From a virus, in IMG/VR virus record IMGVR_UViG_3300023208_000004, positions 62,001-126,000 of that record: a stretch of DNA of 64,000 nt, one strand, 5' to 3'. The position numbers were made by a program, and so were the translations under genes. Position 1 is the stretch's first letter. Every line of letters starts with the position of its first letter. Positions 14,609-24,012 of the stretch are shown piece by piece. The notes beneath the pieces are model-generated. The model was not told where the DNA came from, did no database searches, and saw only the letters and a program-made list of their open reading frames with translations.

Positions 14609-17600
14609 TTTAATATCTAAAATAGTTGCCCCTCTTGCTGCAAGATAAAAGCCATCTTTTTCTTCAAACTCAGAGATTGGCATTTTTGATGTCATCAAAG
14701 TTCCTGAGTTGTAAATAGCGTCCCCCATTATACTATCGTAAAACTGATTTTGCCGTATGACTTTATATTTTTTTCTGTAATTTGGATTATTTGTTCCGTC
14801 TGCAAGTCTTTGTCCACGGTCTGAACTTGTCAACATAGTAGTATTTGGGAAAATCAATCCATCGTCTTCTGGAACAGATTCGTAAGAAATATGACCGTTC
14901 AACATTGCGAAATCACTTATTGCAGGGACAATGTATTTGTTGTAATTATCTGGAGAGTAATATCTCTCAAAAATCCAGTCTGGATTTTTAAAACCAGAGA
15001 CGTTGCGCCTAGAAATCATTTTTGATGGAAATTCGACTAAAGACCTATTAATAGGAGTCTCTATTAAGATTCCGCTTCTTTTCATTACTTCTGATGCATA
15101 ATTTTTTGTATAAATTTCGCTCACTGGGTCGTTTGTGATGTCCTCAAGAATACATCCCTCGCTATAAACAGACGCCTCTCCTTGCTCTAAATATTTAAAT
15201 TCTCCATTTATAATACAATTTCCAGTTGATTCGCAAAGATGTTCCACGTCGAAAGGTAAAGCTACATAATCTGTAAAGATTAATGGAGAAATAGTTACGA
15301 CTAATTTTGACTGCTCTCTCCATCCAGAAATGACCCCAGAACGGGTTGACCAAAACCCAGTAATGGTTGGCCAATCTACGTTACCATAGCAATCTTTAAC
15401 GCCTAACCATCCATTTCCACTAGGAATATCAAATAATTGACCGCGACGCTCTTTATTTAAAAACGTATAAGTATCCCCAAAAGCAAAATTAGAAATATCT
15501 AAATGGATTCCAGAAACAAACGTCCCCAAACCTATATCGTTATTATCTTGTCTTCCTGTATTTGGGAAATATTTTAACGCTCTATAATGAATGTCAAGTC
15601 CACTAGACGTTATTGCAGGCAAAAAAACCCTGTCATCTTTCATTGGGTTTCGGAAAAGAACTCCACCAAGGCCAGTAGCTATTCCAAGATGCCCAGCTGC
15701 CAAACCTAACCACTGGTCGCCAACTATTCCAAATTGATGCAGGCCACCTTGCTCTTCCGTATTTCCAGCTACGGACAAAAGATATAATGGGTCCGAGGCT
15801 GGAAGATAAACTGGATTTGCACAAACTACCTCCATAATCGGGAAAGCTTTATAAGCGTATTCAGAATGAAAACTGCTATCACTTAAAGTCCAAGCTGGCC
15901 TTGTGTATAGGGCTTCTACATCAAATTGATATTCGGCATATTTTGTGTATAGCCCAACCGGAGAAGTATTATTTTGCCTTTGGAGCGCGATAGCGGGGTT
16001 AGAACAATCCTTTCCAGTATAAAAAATGTTATCCCAGAAAGTCCTATAAGCTTGTGGGTCAGCAGACATATCCTCATCGTTTATGAAGCCCTGAATAAAA
16101 CTTGGAGCGCTATTATAAATTAGAGGATTTCTACCGCTTGTAAAAGACGTGTCGTTAAGACCCATCCCAGCCAATAAATCTATTTCCGCATAGTTAGAAT
16201 CTACTTTATTAGTTTTAGAAAAAGTGTTTTTCTTTTTAAAACCAATCGGGTCATAATTGAATTCTGTTTTACCAAGAAGCCCATCTGGATTATATTGCGC
16301 TCCAGAAAAAAACTCTTTCGTAGCATATTCTTCGATAGAAAGATTAAATTTGATTTTTTCAGCAAATCCTATTGACGGCACAAAAAATAAATCATGCCAA
16401 CGTTGAGCGTTGGGATAAAGGAACTTTTTATGAGCCGTGGCGAACGGCCCCTTAAAATATCTGGGAAAGAAATTCTCAGTTCTTTGTTCTCCCAAAACTG
16501 GCCTCCATTCGCTTAATTCGTCAACCGGCTTGACGCAAAACTTATTTTGAGGATAAATAATTTTAGGAAACGAACTTGGAGTTATCCTATTGTCGAAATA
16601 TTCATATGTGTATTTGGTTCTATCCCCATTATAGGCATACATTATAGAAGTATTAGACTGAGTTCCGGCACCAGCCCCACTGTTACTTATATATCCTTTA
16701 ATATATTTAACATTCTGTCGCCCGTCTCCAATTACAAAACTAGGACTATATTTTTTCCATAGAAAATAATTTCCAGACACAAACTCTCCGGTTATATTGT
16801 ATAGATTTCCAGAATACTCATAACCAGCATTATTTCTTATATATCCAGTGAATAAACCGCCATCAATAGAATTACCCATTCCAAATGTCTTTTCGGTAAT
16901 AAATTTGTCTTCATCCTCTTTTGGGGAAAAATTACTTTGAATTATAGCGTTAATCTTAGCTTTTGGCTGATGAGCTTCAACCGGGTCATAATAGTATGTG
17001 TCACTCCATCCACCCATAAAAAAATCAGACTCTTCTGCGTTTTGGAAGTATCCAAGAATAGGGTCGTATTCTATACGAGTCAACCCACACCCCATTTTCA
17101 CAAAGGCCGGACGTTTATATGTTTCACTGCTAAAATTTTGATAAAAAATAAAACTTGGTAAATCACAGTATAAGCCTCTTTGGGGTCTGCCCGCTATATT
17201 TCCGTCTTCGCCAATCATATAACCGGAATGGACATTTAATCCAAGTTTAAAAATTCTTCCAGAATCTATATGAGGAGAATATTTGACATCTTTGTATTTC
17301 CCAGCCCAAAGTGGACGGCTCAATTCAAGTGGAATATATTTAAAACCAGTAACACCGGTATATGCTAATGCAAATCTTTCCTTTCCGTATTCATCGAAGC
17401 CGCTCTCTGCAAATCCCCATTTAACGCCCGTAAAACCCATATGATTCAATTCGTAAATTAGATTTCCTTCCGAATCATAACTAGAAGGCATATTATATTG
17501 CTCTCGCGCCAATGGATACTGATACTCGCCGAACATTGCGTCAACGGGGACGGACTTACCTATAAGTTGTCCAGAAAAATTTGTCAAATGATGAACGTTT

Positions 17601-18538
17601 GTATTAAACCGAACGGAAGGCTGGAGCTTTATTTTATCTACATCATTTAAAGCAGACTTAACTGTTTCGGTCCAAATGCCAGATGAATATGGGCCATCAC
17701 AAAACACTCGATTAAATATAACGCCGGTAGCTGGACAATATGCGTTTTGTTCATCTATGCAAGGGGTGTTTGCTGGCCCAACAACTCTTTCTCCAGTTAC
17801 TATTCCATAAGAGTCTTTTAATGGAATAACTATCTCCTCACAATAAGGAAGGGTTTCCCAAAAAACCGGGTCATAATTTAATTTTCCACTTAATTGATAA
17901 TACTGAACCTCAGAATCTTTCATCAATTTTAGATTAACAGGCGTAGAAAACAAATCCTCAACATCTAAGTATCCAAACCCAATTAAATCAACGTCTTGGT
18001 TTTTTTCAGATTGTGAAATTTCAAGAACCGTTTGTCCCCAATCCTTGTCGAAATAATATTTAAGTTCAGTATTTGAAAAATCGCCATACGGGACTCCACA
18101 TCCTGCACCAGAATATGTCGCGCCTAAACATATATTTATTATTTTGTTTAAATCTCCGGTGGAGATATTTGAAATCCTAGATGCAAAAAATAAACCAGCA
18201 GAAAGAGTGCTCAAAAAAGTTCTACACGGGTCAGTTGTATATCCAAAATGACCAGTGGCCAATTCTTTTTGGACATTATCGAAAAAGCTGCCGTTTGAAA
18301 ATCCAATCGCAGAATTTAATCCCGTATTATTGTTGATTCCATAGTCAAAAATTGCCTGCGCTATATCTGGCTCTTTTCCTATGCCAGAGCATACGACGTT
18401 ACAAATCAACCACTCGTAAAATGGGTCAGTCAAGGACGAATAACGAATCCTACGAACAGCGCTTGTAATAGCATGAGAAGCAAAAATCCTGAATAATGGA
18501 TTTTGCTCTTCTCCCCAAAAATTACCCTCTGATGGCAT
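14594..18538 (-). CDS. Giant protein of unknown function, probable virion protein
   Basis: The 1314-residue product matches no family I recognise. It is rich in Gly, Tyr, Ser, Asn and Phe, has many short beta-type segments with repeated 'TGV' and 'SG' turns, and has neither signal peptide nor membrane helices. That composition is like tail-tip and fibre proteins. It shares the minus strand with the morphogenesis genes and follows another giant gene after only 20 bases. These points support a virion role, but its position inside the plus-strand replication region is unusual. Its 3' end overlaps the dnaE gene by 15 bases in convergent orientation. Minus-strand ATG at 18538. Confidence 0.55.
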   Translation of the reverse strand: MPSEGNFWGEEQNPLFRIFASHAITSAVRRIRYSSLTDPFYEWLICNVVCSGIGKEPDIAQAIFDYGINNNTGLNSAIGFSNGSFFDNVQKELATGHFGYTTDPCRTFLSTLSAGLFFASRISNISTGDLNKIINICLGATYSGAGCGVPYGDFSNTELKYYFDKDWGQTVLEISQSEKNQDVDLIGFGYLDVEDLFSTPVNLKLMKDSEVQYYQLSGKLNYDPVFWETLPYCEEIVIPLKDSYGIVTGERVVGPANTPCIDEQNAYCPATGVIFNRVFCDGPYSSGIWTETVKSALNDVDKIKLQPSVRFNTNVHHLTNFSGQLIGKSVPVDAMFGEYQYPLAREQYNMPSSYDSEGNLIYELNHMGFTGVKWGFAESGFDEYGKERFALAYTGVTGFKYIPLELSRPLWAGKYKDVKYSPHIDSGRIFKLGLNVHSGYMIGEDGNIAGRPQRGLYCDLPSFIFYQNFSSETYKRPAFVKMGCGLTRIEYDPILGYFQNAEESDFFMGGWSDTYYYDPVEAHQPKAKINAIIQSNFSPKEDEDKFITEKTFGMGNSIDGGLFTGYIRNNAGYEYSGNLYNITGEFVSGNYFLWKKYSPSFVIGDGRQNVKYIKGYISNSGAGAGTQSNTSIMYAYNGDRTKYTYEYFDNRITPSSFPKIIYPQNKFCVKPVDELSEWRPVLGEQRTENFFPRYFKGPFATAHKKFLYPNAQRWHDLFFVPSIGFAEKIKFNLSIEEYATKEFFSGAQYNPDGLLGKTEFNYDPIGFKKKNTFSKTNKVDSNYAEIDLLAGMGLNDTSFTSGRNPLIYNSAPSFIQGFINDEDMSADPQAYRTFWDNIFYTGKDCSNPAIALQRQNNTSPVGLYTKYAEYQFDVEALYTRPAWTLSDSSFHSEYAYKAFPIMEVVCANPVYLPASDPLYLLSVAGNTEEQGGLHQFGIVGDQWLGLAAGHLGIATGLGGVLFRNPMKDDRVFLPAITSSGLDIHYRALKYFPNTGRQDNNDIGLGTFVSGIHLDISNFAFGDTYTFLNKERRGQLFDIPSGNGWLGVKDCYGNVDWPTITGFWSTRSGVISGWREQSKLVVTISPLIFTDYVALPFDVEHLCESTGNCIINGEFKYLEQGEASVYSEGCILEDITNDPVSEIYTKNYASEVMKRSGILIETPINRSLVEFPSKMISRRNVSGFKNPDWIFERYYSPDNYNKYIVPAISDFAMLNGHISYESVPEDDGLIFPNTTMLTSSDRGQRLADGTNNPNYRKKYKVIRQNQFYDSIMGDAIYNSGTLMTSKMPISEFEEKDGFYLAARGATILDIKSGIF

Positions 18539-18558
18539 TTTTATTATAATCTAATAAA

Positions 18559-21500
18559 TCAAGAATTTGGTATCAAATTTCTTATATTTAAAAGTGTAGC
18601 TTGATAACCATTGTTTTGACCAATTAAAAATGATTCTTCTCCAATATGAATGGTTGGAGTAATAAAATTACAATGTTCTGCGCCGCCAGCCTTACAAGGG
18701 CTTATTGTCAAGTCTTGCGGGGTGCCAGAGGCGTTTTTACGTTCCTCCTCATATGGAGACATCCCCGGTCCACGTAAACGTTGCTGTGGGCTGGTTGAGG
18801 ATGAAGGGGAGACGTTTCTATCGGTGTCTGAGGCGTTATTCGTAATTCTTGTGATAGCTTTCATTGAAACGCCAGCTAATCCATCCTGTCCATTAGCGGT
18901 CATCATATCCAGTAATTTACCACCGGGGAAAAATCCATGACTATAACGCATACTCAAACAAGGGTCAAAACAAACGCCGTCTTTTAGATTTCTTTGAGAG
19001 CAATAATACTCATCATAAATAAATAAATTAGATTGTGCTATTTTTAAATATTTGCATTTCGCTTCATTACTGCCATTTGAATAGTCGTTCGGGTCTTCGC
19101 TAGTCAAGTCGTAATCGTTACAATTAATTCTAATATCTCCATATCCATAGCCCTCCCCCGGCCCACCACGTTTGCCAAAATATTTACCTCTTAATACAGC
19201 GGGGTTTTCATTAGGAAAAGCTTTTTCCCGCCAAGTCTTCATCAATGCTATTAAGGCGTTGCGAGCTGAATTACCGTTGATGGGACTACTTAGGCTCAAA
19301 TTTTTAGTTTTAAGGTAAAGACCGTAAGCGGCTGGCGAATCATACATTAAAGAATACTTGCTTCCATAACTCATTGAATACAAACCCTCCGTGACTCCGT
19401 TTCCATTTCTATCTCTATTATGTCTATTAACCTTCCACTGATAAGCGTATGGCCCATACATCGGATGACGTTTAACGAAAGTGTCAGATGGTTGTCCAAG
19501 CCAAAAATACTGCATACCAGCATTACCAAACCTTAAACCGGGAGCGACAAAGTTAAAATTAGGAACCCTTACTTTTCCTTTATCGTCACACAAAATGTAA
19601 TATCTATCAAAAGCCTCTACAAAATATAATTGATTTCTTCCCAATGACGGAGTTGTATATCCACAATTTGTTCCCGCTAAGTCTGTAGGTTTCAATACTT
19701 TAGTTTTAACATGAAGGTATGCCTCTTGTTTTTCGGTCAAGTTATAAACGCTTGGGATAAAAATAAAATCTTTATTTTCATCTTGAAGGGTTGAAGCTTT
19801 ACCAAATCTTTTTATTAGTCCTAAATTATTATGAAATTGCCATTGACTTATACCAAGATACGGTTGTTCTCCCCTAGATAATATCGGAGGATAAAGTTCT
19901 CCAATATGATTCAATTTAGAATATAGAACCGCAGGAGGGTTTCTCATCCCAAAAACGGCGGGTTGCTCGACGAATTGATGTCTAATCTCTTTGCCTCCAA
20001 GAGTTGCATTTATTTTAACACCTTTTCCGCCAATTGGCATTGCGTAATTAGAACAAGTTGGTAAATGTTTATAACCATAGAGAAGAGCGCCCTTTTCGTC
20101 ATCAAGGTCAATTTTAAATCTGACCAATGCTCCATATTCTATTGGCCTTGCCATTTCTCCTCTTTGTCCCCGATTATCTATTGTTGTAGCTGGTGCATAA
20201 GAACGAGTTTGACCCCGTTTTCCAATTAATCCTTTTATTTTTGTTCCTATTGCCGTTTCGCCCAATCTAATAAATCTTTTCTTTTCTATAGTTTCTTCTA
20301 TTACGGCTCCAACATCAGTTTCATATCCGTCATAAGAAACGGAAACCGCATCGGAAACTGGGGTCGCAGCAACAGTTTTCTTATCTCCAGACTTGTCTTC
20401 TATCTCGAATTTAATATCCAATTGAGCCCCAGCATATCCACCACCATTTTTAAAAGATACATCAAACAGTGTAAAATTTTCTGCCTTTATCTCAAATGGG
20501 TCACTGGCCCTTACCCCAAATCGTCCCGACGCCAAACAGTAATAGTAGTAGTTAGAAGCGTCTGAGTTTTTGACGCCCTCTAAAAACAAATAACTGTCTC
20601 TGTTTACAGATTTTAACGAACTCCAAACTGGGGAACATCCAGTTGGATGTATGAAAGAACATTCAGGTCCGTCGGTTCCCTCCAAACAACTCCAAACGCC
20701 AGTTGGGTCTGCCGCTTGAATATTTTGATGCCAATAGTTTCCACGTAAAACCTCGTTGATGTCTGCTTTCCTAACTCTATGCCAAGAGTATTTCATAGGA
20801 TAGAGATAACGGCCCTTCGAGTCTGTAAGCTTCAATCTATCAGTCCAATATTTGACTTCTGGATACCTTTTGTTGATTTTGTCTTCTGGAATTGTGTGAT
20901 AGTCAACCGCTAAAGCTCTAAAAGTTGGTGACTGGCCCAATTTACAATAAACGCTTTGTGGATTTTGAATAAAAATTGGAGTAAAACAAGAAAAATTATA
21001 ATCCAATTTACCTATTTCACTGACTCCAACCCCTAACCACCCACTTGTCCTATATTTTTGAGGTGGCGAAACTTGTGGATTTGGGTTTATTTCACCATCA
21101 ATTACTGGATGATAACTTTTGTTAGGTAAAGTTCTTCCGCAAGCAGGATTGTTAAAAGCGCCGGGATAAAAATAATTAGAACCAACCGAAAGACCATTTA
21201 CAATAGAAACAACATCTATTAAATTTTTGCCGGTATTAGCGAATGCCCCCTCAAAATAACGGCGCGGAATATCCGGTAAAATAGAATTCTTTCCCCAAGT
21301 CGCAAACCTTCTCCCCCAGCGCTCATGCTGTTCATAATCTATCGCATTGTCAAAAGAATAATAAATATCATTCAATGGAAATAAATCAATAGGATAACCC
21401 TTTGAAAAATTTTCCAAATATCTAGTCCTTAATCGCTCTTCCCTACCAGATATACCGCTTTGATAATAGTCATATCTTGGAGAACCATCACTATTCGCAA

Positions 21501-23418
21501 CAAAACTACCCCAACTAGATAAAAGCCAATTAAAATCAACTTTATTTTCTACACCAGTGAACAATTTATTAAGTCTATTTTCAAAAAGATTATAAGTTTT
21601 TGAATCATGTAAAATATCAGCTCCATATCCACGTTGCAAAATTATATTTAAATGCTCATGTCCCTGCTCCTGATAAGATGGTTTGATTACAATTGAAGGC
21701 TTGGCAGTTCTACTGATTAAATTTGGAATGTTCTTTAAACTATAAGAATACAAATTCAGTAAAGTAATAAAATCAGCAGCAAATTCTTTATTTGAGGCTA
21801 GCCTTTGATATTCTTGGCTGCCTGAAAAATAAGGGAAGTTCGCCCACAAATAAAACCCGCGATTGCCGACTGCATGATTATTAAAGTATTCTTCTGCTTT
21901 TGCCGTAAGAAGTAAATTGTTATAAACCGCGTCCGAATACAAACCATTAGATTCATAAGGCGGGTCAAAATTTCTTTCTGAATCGTCTAGGCTTAAAGGT
22001 TGCGGCACTTCATAAACTGGCACGCCACTTTTTATTCCGCTTTTGTCAAAACTAATTTCTCTATTTAATTTTTTACAAGTATTAAAAAATCTAGTTCCAA
22101 AAAAACCAAATTTTTTAATTGCGCTATAATAAGGAACTTCAAAATAATCACTTGGACAAGCCTTAATAGCGCCACCAAAAGAATAAGGAAGAAAATCAAC
22201 AATATCCTGACACTGCCTATTGTCCCACCAATAATTTACATCAGAAAGTCTAGCGTCAAATAGTTGAGTCCCTTTACTACTAGCCCTTGCAAAAGCCCTA
22301 TTTGGGTCAGCCCCCTCTGGAAGACTTGCCGTAAGAAAACTATTATAAAATGGAAGCGTATCGGCATTTTCTTTAAAAACCCATTCCCAATAATCCCACG
22401 GGTCGTAATTAAACGTCACATCTGAATCGTGGAAATACTGAACTAATTGTCCGTTGTTACCTATCCCAGCGCTAACCTTCGTTTCCATCGTAGAGGCGCG
22501 ACACAGGTTGTTGTTTATTTTGCTATGGTTTCCTATAGAGCCTGAATTTGTGGTCCAACTGTATGATGTATAGTTTGAAATTGTTTCGTCATCTTCGTTT
22601 ACATCTCCAGTAATTTTATAAGTTGAAGGGAGCCCTTGTCCATTGTAAATTTTTTCGAGTTTATATCTTGCGCCTAAATTTAATTCGTCAATATCGAGAG
22701 ATGTAGGAACCGGATTGTTGTTATAGCAATTACCACCCAGCCCACCAGAGAAAGTTCCAGCAATAAATGTATAATTTAATTCTTCAAAATAAAATGGTTG
22801 CGTTAAAACAGGAGGGCATTCTTCGTAAGGTCCATGAATCGGTAAAAGCTGGTCCCGAACCATTGTCGGGTCAATGACGTGATTAGTCACGTTTTTAGAA
22901 ACAATACCAATAAGTTCATTGTATTCTTTAACGTTTATTTTTGCACACCCGCCGTTTTCCAACTGTTCTGTGAAAGAGTAAGCATCGCCCAGCGCCTCGG
23001 CCATTGAAATCGTTTGTCCATGAGGAGGCTCGAAAAAACCCATCGGATAAAAGCCTTGATAAAAATTGAATCTATGCTTTTTATCAACTTCTCGACCACG
23101 GCAAGTTTCAAATAAAAGAGAATTTCCAGAAACAATTAAAAATCCAGATATGTCACTACCAATTAAGTCGTTTGGATGGACTATATTTCCATAACCAGCA
23201 ATAGCCCCACCAAAAAGATAATTGTTTGATAAAGAATTATCTGGTTTAATAACAAAAGCGTCGAAATCTTTAGAAGACGTTTGCGGGTCAGATTTGTATA
23301 TATTAAATTTTCTATTTAAAATACCAGTTTGACGAAAACTTATTGACCCCAAAAATAGGTTAGAATTATAATTTTCACTATAATTCCTTACCACTCCACC
23401 TGTAATACGCAACTTCAT
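18559..23418 (-). CDS. Giant protein of unknown function, probable virion protein
   Basis: The start is placed at ATG 23418 ('MKLRITGGVVRN'), giving 1619 residues. The same frame is open for another 95 codons upstream, but that part is Cys- and Phe-rich, unlike the rest, and lies over the divergent promoter and the start of the plus-strand gene at 23470. The protein is Tyr-, Gly- and Asn-rich with scattered cysteines. An Ig-like segment near the middle contains 'SNYYYYCLASGRFGV'. There is no recognised enzymatic motif. Length, composition, strand and pairing with the next giant gene suggest a virion component such as a tail fibre or tip. The ribosome binding site is weak. Confidence 0.55.
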   Translation of the reverse strand: MKLRITGGVVRNYSENYNSNLFLGSISFRQTGILNRKFNIYKSDPQTSSKDFDAFVIKPDNSLSNNYLFGGAIAGYGNIVHPNDLIGSDISGFLIVSGNSLLFETCRGREVDKKHRFNFYQGFYPMGFFEPPHGQTISMAEALGDAYSFTEQLENGGCAKINVKEYNELIGIVSKNVTNHVIDPTMVRDQLLPIHGPYEECPPVLTQPFYFEELNYTFIAGTFSGGLGGNCYNNNPVPTSLDIDELNLGARYKLEKIYNGQGLPSTYKITGDVNEDDETISNYTSYSWTTNSGSIGNHSKINNNLCRASTMETKVSAGIGNNGQLVQYFHDSDVTFNYDPWDYWEWVFKENADTLPFYNSFLTASLPEGADPNRAFARASSKGTQLFDARLSDVNYWWDNRQCQDIVDFLPYSFGGAIKACPSDYFEVPYYSAIKKFGFFGTRFFNTCKKLNREISFDKSGIKSGVPVYEVPQPLSLDDSERNFDPPYESNGLYSDAVYNNLLLTAKAEEYFNNHAVGNRGFYLWANFPYFSGSQEYQRLASNKEFAADFITLLNLYSYSLKNIPNLISRTAKPSIVIKPSYQEQGHEHLNIILQRGYGADILHDSKTYNLFENRLNKLFTGVENKVDFNWLLSSWGSFVANSDGSPRYDYYQSGISGREERLRTRYLENFSKGYPIDLFPLNDIYYSFDNAIDYEQHERWGRRFATWGKNSILPDIPRRYFEGAFANTGKNLIDVVSIVNGLSVGSNYFYPGAFNNPACGRTLPNKSYHPVIDGEINPNPQVSPPQKYRTSGWLGVGVSEIGKLDYNFSCFTPIFIQNPQSVYCKLGQSPTFRALAVDYHTIPEDKINKRYPEVKYWTDRLKLTDSKGRYLYPMKYSWHRVRKADINEVLRGNYWHQNIQAADPTGVWSCLEGTDGPECSFIHPTGCSPVWSSLKSVNRDSYLFLEGVKNSDASNYYYYCLASGRFGVRASDPFEIKAENFTLFDVSFKNGGGYAGAQLDIKFEIEDKSGDKKTVAATPVSDAVSVSYDGYETDVGAVIEETIEKKRFIRLGETAIGTKIKGLIGKRGQTRSYAPATTIDNRGQRGEMARPIEYGALVRFKIDLDDEKGALLYGYKHLPTCSNYAMPIGGKGVKINATLGGKEIRHQFVEQPAVFGMRNPPAVLYSKLNHIGELYPPILSRGEQPYLGISQWQFHNNLGLIKRFGKASTLQDENKDFIFIPSVYNLTEKQEAYLHVKTKVLKPTDLAGTNCGYTTPSLGRNQLYFVEAFDRYYILCDDKGKVRVPNFNFVAPGLRFGNAGMQYFWLGQPSDTFVKRHPMYGPYAYQWKVNRHNRDRNGNGVTEGLYSMSYGSKYSLMYDSPAAYGLYLKTKNLSLSSPINGNSARNALIALMKTWREKAFPNENPAVLRGKYFGKRGGPGEGYGYGDIRINCNDYDLTSEDPNDYSNGSNEAKCKYLKIAQSNLFIYDEYYCSQRNLKDGVCFDPCLSMRYSHGFFPGGKLLDMMTANGQDGLAGVSMKAITRITNNASDTDRNVSPSSSTSPQQRLRGPGMSPYEEERKNASGTPQDLTISPCKAGGAEHCNFITPTIHIGEESFLIGQNNGYQATLLNIRNLIPNS

Positions 23419-23430
23419 GTGTTTTATGTC

Positions 23431-23459
23431 TTGACAAACGCCTAAATCCTTCGTAATAT
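23431..23459 (+). promoter_or_regulatory. Sigma70-type promoter in divergent intergenic gap, near-leaderless
   Basis: TTGACA at 23431-23436, a 17-base spacer and TAATAT at 23454-23459, then ten bases to the ATG at 23470. No Shine-Dalgarno sequence is present. It occupies most of the 51-base gap between two divergent genes. The same AT-rich stretch read on the minus strand contains GTGTATAT, a weak relative of the late motif. Confidence 0.7.
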
Positions 23460-23469
23460 ATATACACTT

Positions 23470-24012
23470 ATGATACAACTTTATAAACCCAATTCTAGGG
23501 TAACAGGAGCAGCGTGCGGCATATGGTTTAGCACAACCGAACAGGCGTTTTTCTTTCAAATTATCAAACAGGCTAGCTGGAATGAAAAAACAAAAACCGG
23601 TTCTTTTGCAGAAAATAGAACTAACCAAGATAAAAAAGTCGTAGTCAAATTCAGCGTATTTGAAATAGGAGGATTTCTTAATGCGATTGACAACAATACG
23701 CAACTAAGCAAATATCACAAAACCGCCAATCATAGCACCCAAATTAGATTTGGCCCATACATGGATAAAGTTGACCCAAGTAAACAACTTGGATTTTCAC
23801 TATCAGTCATTAAAGAAAAGAAAGAAGATTCAGTAAATAAAATCTCATTCCTAATCGGAATTACGCCAGACGAAGCAAGGGTCATTAAAGAATATTTAAC
23901 ATTTGGAATAAATGCCATCCTTAATGCCCCAAGAGAAAAAGAGCCCGCAAAAGAACCCATCCAAGAACAGGAACAGCAAGAGGCTCCTAATTCTCCTGAA
24001 CCAGCCTTCTAA
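23470..24012 (+). CDS. Putative ssDNA-binding protein
   Basis: The 180-residue protein has a compact beta-rich domain (residues about 10-150) with the alternating strands 'ACGIWFS', 'KVVVKFSVFEIGGFLNAI', 'STQIRFGPYM' and 'KISFLIGIT', ending in a helix 'DEARVIKEYLTFGINAIL'. The pattern is reminiscent of Whirly/PUR-type nucleic-acid-binding folds. It is followed by a disordered Glu/Gln/Pro-rich acidic tail ending in '-EPAF', like the acidic aromatic-terminated tails by which SSB recruits partner proteins. No other SSB was found in the window. It has its own promoter and overlaps the next gene by one base (TAATG). Family assignment is inference. Confidence 0.5.
   Translation: MIQLYKPNSRVTGAACGIWFSTTEQAFFFQIIKQASWNEKTKTGSFAENRTNQDKKVVVKFSVFEIGGFLNAIDNNTQLSKYHKTANHSTQIRFGPYMDKVDPSKQLGFSLSVIKEKKEDSVNKISFLIGITPDEARVIKEYLTFGINAILNAPREKEPAKEPIQEQEQQEAPNSPEPAF

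Noticed and set aside
23419-23703. Extra 95-codon N-terminal extension of the giant minus-strand gene
   Set aside because: It covers the divergent promoter and the start of the gene at 23470, and its Cys/Phe-rich composition differs from the rest of the protein. The ATG at 23418 is preferred.
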